Source: a bacterium
GTDB lineage: Bacteria > Patescibacteria > CPR2 > UBA1875 > JAJYID01
Reading direction: 5' to 3'
DNA: 64,000 nucleotides
Assembly: GCA_030647205.1 (NCBI GenBank)
Contig: JAUSJO010000002.1
Span: 1 to 64,000, forward strand
Below the pieces are notes generated by a model, which was given only the letters and a program-made list of their open reading frames with translations, was not told where the DNA came from and ran no database searches. This document shows, piece by piece, positions 60,311 to 64,000 of this stretch (position 1 is the stretch's first letter; each line of letters begins with the position of its first letter). The translations under genes were made by a program, and so were the position numbers.

Positions 60311-60339
60311 ATTATACTGTACTTATGCTATATTGTCAA
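60311..60339 (-). promoter_or_regulatory. Perfect consensus sigma-70 promoter of the ubiquitin-like operon
   Basis: TTGACA (60339-60334), 17 bases, TATAAT (60316-60311). Confidence 0.9.
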
Positions 60340-60383
60340 CCCTTTTTGTAGTGGCGCAAAGCTATTGAACCATTACTATCTCC

Positions 60384-60412
60384 TTGACTTATCTTTTTTC
60401 TTGTGTTATAGT
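60384..60412 (+). promoter_or_regulatory. Divergent sigma-70 promoter
   Basis: TTGACT (60384-60389), 17 bases, TATAGT (60407-60412), for the gene at 60484. Confidence 0.8.
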
Positions 60413-60483
60413 ATTATCTCTGAAAAATCATTAGCTTCAATTCTATAAGCGATGAGTGAACCTTAGAGAGGTAGGAGGCACGA

Positions 60484-60867
60484 GTGAACGATTCACAGAA
60501 AATTGCTGAATTAGTGAAGCGGTGTGGAAAGTCGGTTCAGATCCTTGAGAAAAAGCGGATGTTAGGCTTTATCCCTGTTACTCACTCTCGCGGATGGCTC
60601 TGGATCGATGATGCTAACGATCATTGGTCTGTAACCCTTGCCAATGGCAAGACGTCCCATCAGGCCCTTGGTAGTAAGGCTTTCGCCGCAGACTTTCGAA
60701 AGGCCAATGGTGAGCGCAAAATAGGGCCGTCTGATCTGACCGGCGTATGGAAGTCAGCACTTTCTATGTGGCCGATCAGAGACGAAGAGGAAGCCGTTCG
60801 GGTCTTTGATCTTATTGTATCAAGGATTGATCTGGCTTACAGCTATCACTGTACGGCACAGGCATGA
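60484..60867 (+). CDS. Unknown soluble protein divergent from the ubiquitin-like operon
   Basis: 127 residues, GTG start with ribosome site GGAGG 5 bases before. No membrane segment; about 20 Lys/Arg; a WLWIDDANDHWSVTLANGK strand-turn-strand and a C-terminal helix. One Cys near each end. No family recognised. It shares a divergent promoter region with the conjugation operon and has its own strong terminator, so it may be a regulator or substrate, but nothing proves that. Confidence 0.7.
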   Translation: MNDSQKIAELVKRCGKSVQILEKKRMLGFIPVTHSRGWLWIDDANDHWSVTLANGKTSHQALGSKAFAADFRKANGERKIGPSDLTGVWKSALSMWPIRDEEEAVRVFDLIVSRIDLAYSYHCTAQA

Positions 60868-60885
60868 TGTATGTACTTCTAACAG

Positions 60886-60920
60886 CGGGGTATCGGACTC
60901 TAGTCCGATACCCCGTTTTT
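60886..60920 (+). terminator. Strong intrinsic terminator
   Basis: 14-base perfect stem CGGGGTATCGGACT / AGTCCGATACCCCG with a 2-base centre, followed by TTTTT. Confidence 0.92.
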
Positions 60921-60941
60921 CTTTATAGTAGAAAAATCCGT

Positions 60942-61757
60942 TTATTTAGTTTGAGTGAGGGGATCTATTTGGAGGGCTTTTTGTTTGTGCTCGTTTGCTT
61001 TAGTCTGATCCCCCATTTTATCGTAAATCTTTGAGGCCATGATATGGGCATCGCGGTAATTATCTTTTTCCTTTAATATAGTTAGAATGTCTTTTTCTGC
61101 TAAGTTCAAATAATTTTCAGAGTAGTACTTATTTGTCGCTTCTAACTTAAGGTAAAGTGGATTTTGAGCTTCCTTATAGGTTGCGAAGTACTTATCTAAA
61201 TCATATAAATTACATTGTTTTGCTTTTGTGAAGCTATTTTTTGCCTTATTAAAGTCATTTAAGTTTACAAATGCACCATAACAGCTAGATGAAGTTGGGT
61301 CTAAATCGGAAAGTTGGTTCAAGTAGTTTTCGGCCACTCCCCTATCGCCCTTTTTAAGCTCAACGAGAATCAGTCCTTTTAGTGAGTCAGAATTCGACTT
61401 TTTATTTTTTGCTTTTGTAAAAGTATTTTCTGCCTCTTTCACTTTATTTTCACTCAGATACAAATTTCCAAGTTTATTCAAAATATCGACCTCTCCCCTA
61501 CCCACCATGATTTTCTCTGCAGAATCATTCTTACCAATAGCAATATAGAGGTCGACAAGGGGCAGAATATTATCCGGTTTTCCTCGTAAGGTCAGTGACT
61601 TTTCAAGCGCTAGTATTTTCCCCTGTATATCCGTTGTTTCACGTGAAACTTTTATATAGTCACTTGCTTTACTATCAGCCCAAAACATATAGCCAGTCAA
61701 AATAATGATTGAGGCTGCTGCAATTATGATTAAGATTATTGTCTTTTTCTTGTTCAT
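60942..61757 (-). CDS. Membrane-anchored TPR protein
   Basis: 271 residues: N-terminal membrane segment (5-26), then repeated helical pairs with TPR pattern (KLGNLYLSENKVKEAENTF, FVNLNDFNKAKNSFTKA, and a final ASKIYDKMGDQTKANEH). Scaffold for protein contacts at the membrane. The coding sequence for KVSRETTD contains a parS site. Confidence 0.78.
   Translation of the reverse strand: MNKKKTIILIIIAAASIIILTGYMFWADSKASDYIKVSRETTDIQGKILALEKSLTLRGKPDNILPLVDLYIAIGKNDSAEKIMVGRGEVDILNKLGNLYLSENKVKEAENTFTKAKNKKSNSDSLKGLILVELKKGDRGVAENYLNQLSDLDPTSSSCYGAFVNLNDFNKAKNSFTKAKQCNLYDLDKYFATYKEAQNPLYLKLEATNKYYSENYLNLAEKDILTILKEKDNYRDAHIMASKIYDKMGDQTKANEHKQKALQIDPLTQTK
61635..61650. promoter_or_regulatory. parS: parS site 1 (15 of 16)
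   Basis: TGTTTCACGTGAAACT, one mismatch at the last base from the ParB-binding consensus TGTTTCACGTGAAACA. It lies inside the TPR gene and encodes VSRET. Confidence 0.85.
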
Positions 61758-61910
61758 GGATTTATTATCATATACTTTCAGGAAAAAAGCGAATAAGTTG
61801 TGTAAAACTGTGGATCTGGTAGCAGGAGATTTTTTAAAAGGTCAATCTTGAGCACGAATTTGGTTAAAAAAAGTTCATGCTTACTTTTCCACATGTTTGT
61901 CTGCGCTAGC

Positions 61911-64000
61911 TTAGAATTCAATCTTTTCCGGCCATTTAGAGATAATCAGGGGTTCTTTTTCATCTAGATTTTCCCAAATTGACTCAGTAACAAATGGCAT
62001 AATAGGATGAAGTAGTTTTAATGAATTTTTCAGAACAACATCAAGAGTATATTGAGCGGCAAGTTTACTCTTGTCGTTTTCGCGGATACGAACTTTTGTA
62101 TCTTCTATACAGTTATCGCAGAAATCATGCCAGAAAAAGTCATATATTACTTCGATCGCGTGTTGAAAGTCGTATTTACCTAGGTAGTTATTGGTAGTTT
62201 CGATAGTCTGATTTAGTTTTTTGAGTATTTCTTTGTCATTTTTAGTTAGACTTGGCTTTATTTCCTTCTCAAATGTTTCACGTGAAACATCTTTATAGTC
62301 TTCCAAATTCATCAAAGTAAATCTGGTAGCATTCCAGACCTTATTAGCAAACCTTTTTCCATTCAAGATAGCGTCTTCAGAGAACTTTATATCCTGTCCC
62401 TGCCCAATCTGCCATAAAAGGCCAAATCTGGTAGCATCCGTGCCATATTTTTCTATCAATTCCAGCGGATCAACCCCTGTTCCAAGTGATTTAGACATTC
62501 TTCTGCCTTCACTGTTAAAAACTGTGGGGTTAATATATACGTCCTTAAACGGAACTTCTCCCATGAACTCGATGCCAGACATTATTATGCGTGCTACCCA
62601 TAGATAAAGTATGTCTCTGGCTGTGGCGAGAAAAGTTGTAGGGTAAAAATAATCCAAATCTTTCGTTTTTTCCGGCCAACCAAAGGTTGCAAACGGCCAA
62701 AGCGCACTTGAAAACCATGTATCAAGTACATCCTCATCTCTTTTTAGCTTCGATGATTTACATTTTGGACATTTACGTTCAGATTTCTTGCTTTCTACAT
62801 CTTCCATGGCCCACTTTTCGGAAACGATGATTTCTCCGCATTCGCAGTACCATACCGGTATTTGATGCCCCCACCATATTTGCCTGGATATGCACCAGTC
62901 ATTTATATTGTTCATCCAGTCTAGGTAAACCTTTTTCCATTTTTTAGGATGAAACTCAACTTCCCCGTCTTTAACGGCCTTAATGGCCGGCTTTGCCAAC
63001 TCTTTCATGCTTACGTACCATTGCAAGGTCAGAGAAGGCTCCATAATGGTATTGCATCGATAACAATGCCCTACATTATGGATGTATGGTTTGGCTTGAC
63101 TAAGCCATTTACCCTCTTTTAGCATCTCGATAACTACATCTCGAGCTTCAAATCTATCAAGTCCTGCGAACTCTTCTCCTGCCTCAGGTGTCATCTTGCC
63201 TTCAAGGTCGATAACGATTATTTTGTCTAGCTTGTGCCTTTTGGCTATCTCAAAGTCGTTAGGATCGTGAGCAGGCGTAACCTTAACTGCTCCTGTACCA
63301 AACTCCATGTCTACGATATCATCTGTGATAATCGGTATTTTTCGGCCTTGTATAGGTAAAATCACATTTTTCCCAATCAAGTCTGTATATCTTTTATCTT
63401 TTGGATTTACGGCAACGGCCGTGTCTCCAAGCATGGTTTCCGGCCGGGTTGTTGCTACTGTAAGCTCTCCCCCGCCTTCTATCTCATATTTAATGTACCA
63501 GAGGAAACTCTCATGTTCTTCGTGCTCAACCTCAAGATCAGAGAGAGAAGTTCCGCATCTTGGACACCAGTTGGTTATGCGATAATCACGATAAATATAA
63601 CCCTTGTCATAGTAATGAGTGAAGGCTTTTAAAATTGCCTTTGTATAGCCTTCATCCATAGTAAAGCGGGTTCTGGACCAGTCGCACGAGCAACCTAGGG
63701 TTTTTAGTTGTCCCAAGATTCTTGCTTCATACTCATCCTTCCATTTCCAAACCTCTTTCTCAAAATTGGCTCTGCCAAGGTCAAATCTCGTTTTTCCCTC
63801 TTTGGCGAGTTTCTTTTCTACCACAGACTGAGTAGCAATGCCGGCGTGATCTGTGCCGGGGAGCCACTCTGCAGGGATTCCTTTCATCCTATTCCATCTT
63901 ACAAGCGTATCTTGAATGGTATTATTTAGTGCGTGTCCCATATGCAAAGAACCTGTGACGTTTGGAGGGGGGATAACCACTGTGAAGGGCTTTTTGCCAC
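61911..64000 (-). CDS. valS: Valyl-tRNA synthetase, N-terminus cut by window
   Basis: About 696 residues seen, open to the window edge (KPFTVVIPPPNVTG continues upstream of the first internal start). HIGH motif is HMGH, the CP1 editing domain has ATTRPETMLGDTAVAV, zinc-type Cys pairs follow, and KMSKS is RMSKS. The anticodon-binding domain ends MPFVTESIWENL, and the protein stops about 17 residues later, so the C-terminal coiled-coil arm of typical ValRS appears to be missing. A perfect parS site is inside the gene (encoding VSRET). Confidence 0.95.
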   Translation of the reverse strand, partial: GKKPFTVVIPPPNVTGSLHMGHALNNTIQDTLVRWNRMKGIPAEWLPGTDHAGIATQSVVEKKLAKEGKTRFDLGRANFEKEVWKWKDEYEARILGQLKTLGCSCDWSRTRFTMDEGYTKAILKAFTHYYDKGYIYRDYRITNWCPRCGTSLSDLEVEHEEHESFLWYIKYEIEGGGELTVATTRPETMLGDTAVAVNPKDKRYTDLIGKNVILPIQGRKIPIITDDIVDMEFGTGAVKVTPAHDPNDFEIAKRHKLDKIIVIDLEGKMTPEAGEEFAGLDRFEARDVVIEMLKEGKWLSQAKPYIHNVGHCYRCNTIMEPSLTLQWYVSMKELAKPAIKAVKDGEVEFHPKKWKKVYLDWMNNINDWCISRQIWWGHQIPVWYCECGEIIVSEKWAMEDVESKKSERKCPKCKSSKLKRDEDVLDTWFSSALWPFATFGWPEKTKDLDYFYPTTFLATARDILYLWVARIIMSGIEFMGEVPFKDVYINPTVFNSEGRRMSKSLGTGVDPLELIEKYGTDATRFGLLWQIGQGQDIKFSEDAILNGKRFANKVWNATRFTLMNLEDYKDVSRETFEKEIKPSLTKNDKEILKKLNQTIETTNNYLGKYDFQHAIEVIYDFFWHDFCDNCIEDTKVRIRENDKSKLAAQYTLDVVLKNSLKLLHPIMPFVTESIWENLDEKEPLIISKWPEKIEF
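62274..62289. promoter_or_regulatory. parS: parS site 2 (perfect)
   Basis: TGTTTCACGTGAAACA, 16 of 16 to the B. subtilis-type parS, inside valS, 639 bases from site 1 and about 42 kb from dnaA. Confidence 0.92.

Noticed and set aside
1..64000. UGA recoded to glycine as in Gracilibacteria/SR1
   Set aside because: TGA is used as a stop in several ATGA overlaps and no conserved gene has in-frame TGA.
1..64000. CRISPR array or insertion sequence
   Set aside because: No evenly spaced direct repeats with unique spacers and no transposase were seen.

Overview
The window looks like a near-origin stretch of chromosome from a Candidate Phyla Radiation (Patescibacteria) bacterium. The reasons are AT-rich core genes with tight ATGA overlaps, a compact dnaA-dnaN-recF-dciA block, a set of CPR-type type IV secretion genes (PrgI, TraC-like and T4SS-pilin proteins), and standard use of TGA as a stop. 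The exact class cannot be told by eye.

Layout. 1-12 kb is a surface-polysaccharide region: glycosyltransferases including an Alg13/Alg14-like pair, a UPF0104 flippase-like protein, a B12-radical SAM protein, UDP-glucose dehydrogenase and UDP-xylose synthase, plus a hexapeptide acetyltransferase broken by a -1 frameshift. 12.3-13.7 kb is a secreted CHAP protein with FG-GAP-like repeats. 13.8-19.8 kb is one long leftward gene run, rpmH-rnpA-yidD-yidC-jag-galU-rfbA-rfbB-rfbC-rfbD, joining the classic origin-proximal cluster to dTDP-rhamnose synthesis. 19.8-24.2 kb is the probable oriC with dnaA, dnaN, recF and dciA reading rightward. 24.2-36.7 kb is a leftward type IV secretion-like operon with three or four cell-wall or peptidase enzymes but no relaxase or coupling ATPase. 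36.8-44.3 kb holds two isolated small membrane proteins, hsp20, comF, a PilB/GspE ATPase, a pilin-like protein, a glycoside hydrolase and three tRNA-Ser genes.

Two accessory islands have strong Shine-Dalgarno sequences, strong hairpin terminators and base composition that appears richer in GC than the core. The first (44.3-51.2 kb) has a radical SAM/SPASM enzyme with a small overlapping partner, then a leftward operon: uridine-kinase-like enzyme, J-domain/kinase fusion with an altered catalytic loop, von Willebrand A protein, pyruvate-kinase-like protein and PurA-like ligase. It looks like a pathway for a nucleotide-like metabolite with phospho-regulation. The second (57.6-60.9 kb) is a compact ubiquitin-like conjugation operon: membrane protein, E2-like protein with a candidate catalytic cysteine, JAMM/MPN isopeptidase, ThiF/E1-like enzyme, and a small beta-grasp protein ending in glycine. 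A perfect consensus promoter drives it. This is the most interesting system in the window.

Between the islands lie a Nudix hydrolase, membrane glycosyltransferase-like and methyltransferase genes, an HD hydrolase, and a damaged tRNA-Ser locus: a 5' tRNA piece, palindromes, a GIY-YIG nuclease, an intact tRNA-Ser(CGA), a 3' tRNA piece, and a radical SAM gene whose last codons are made of tRNA 3'-end sequence. The right edge has a TPR protein and valS (cut by the window), each with a parS site inside the coding sequence.
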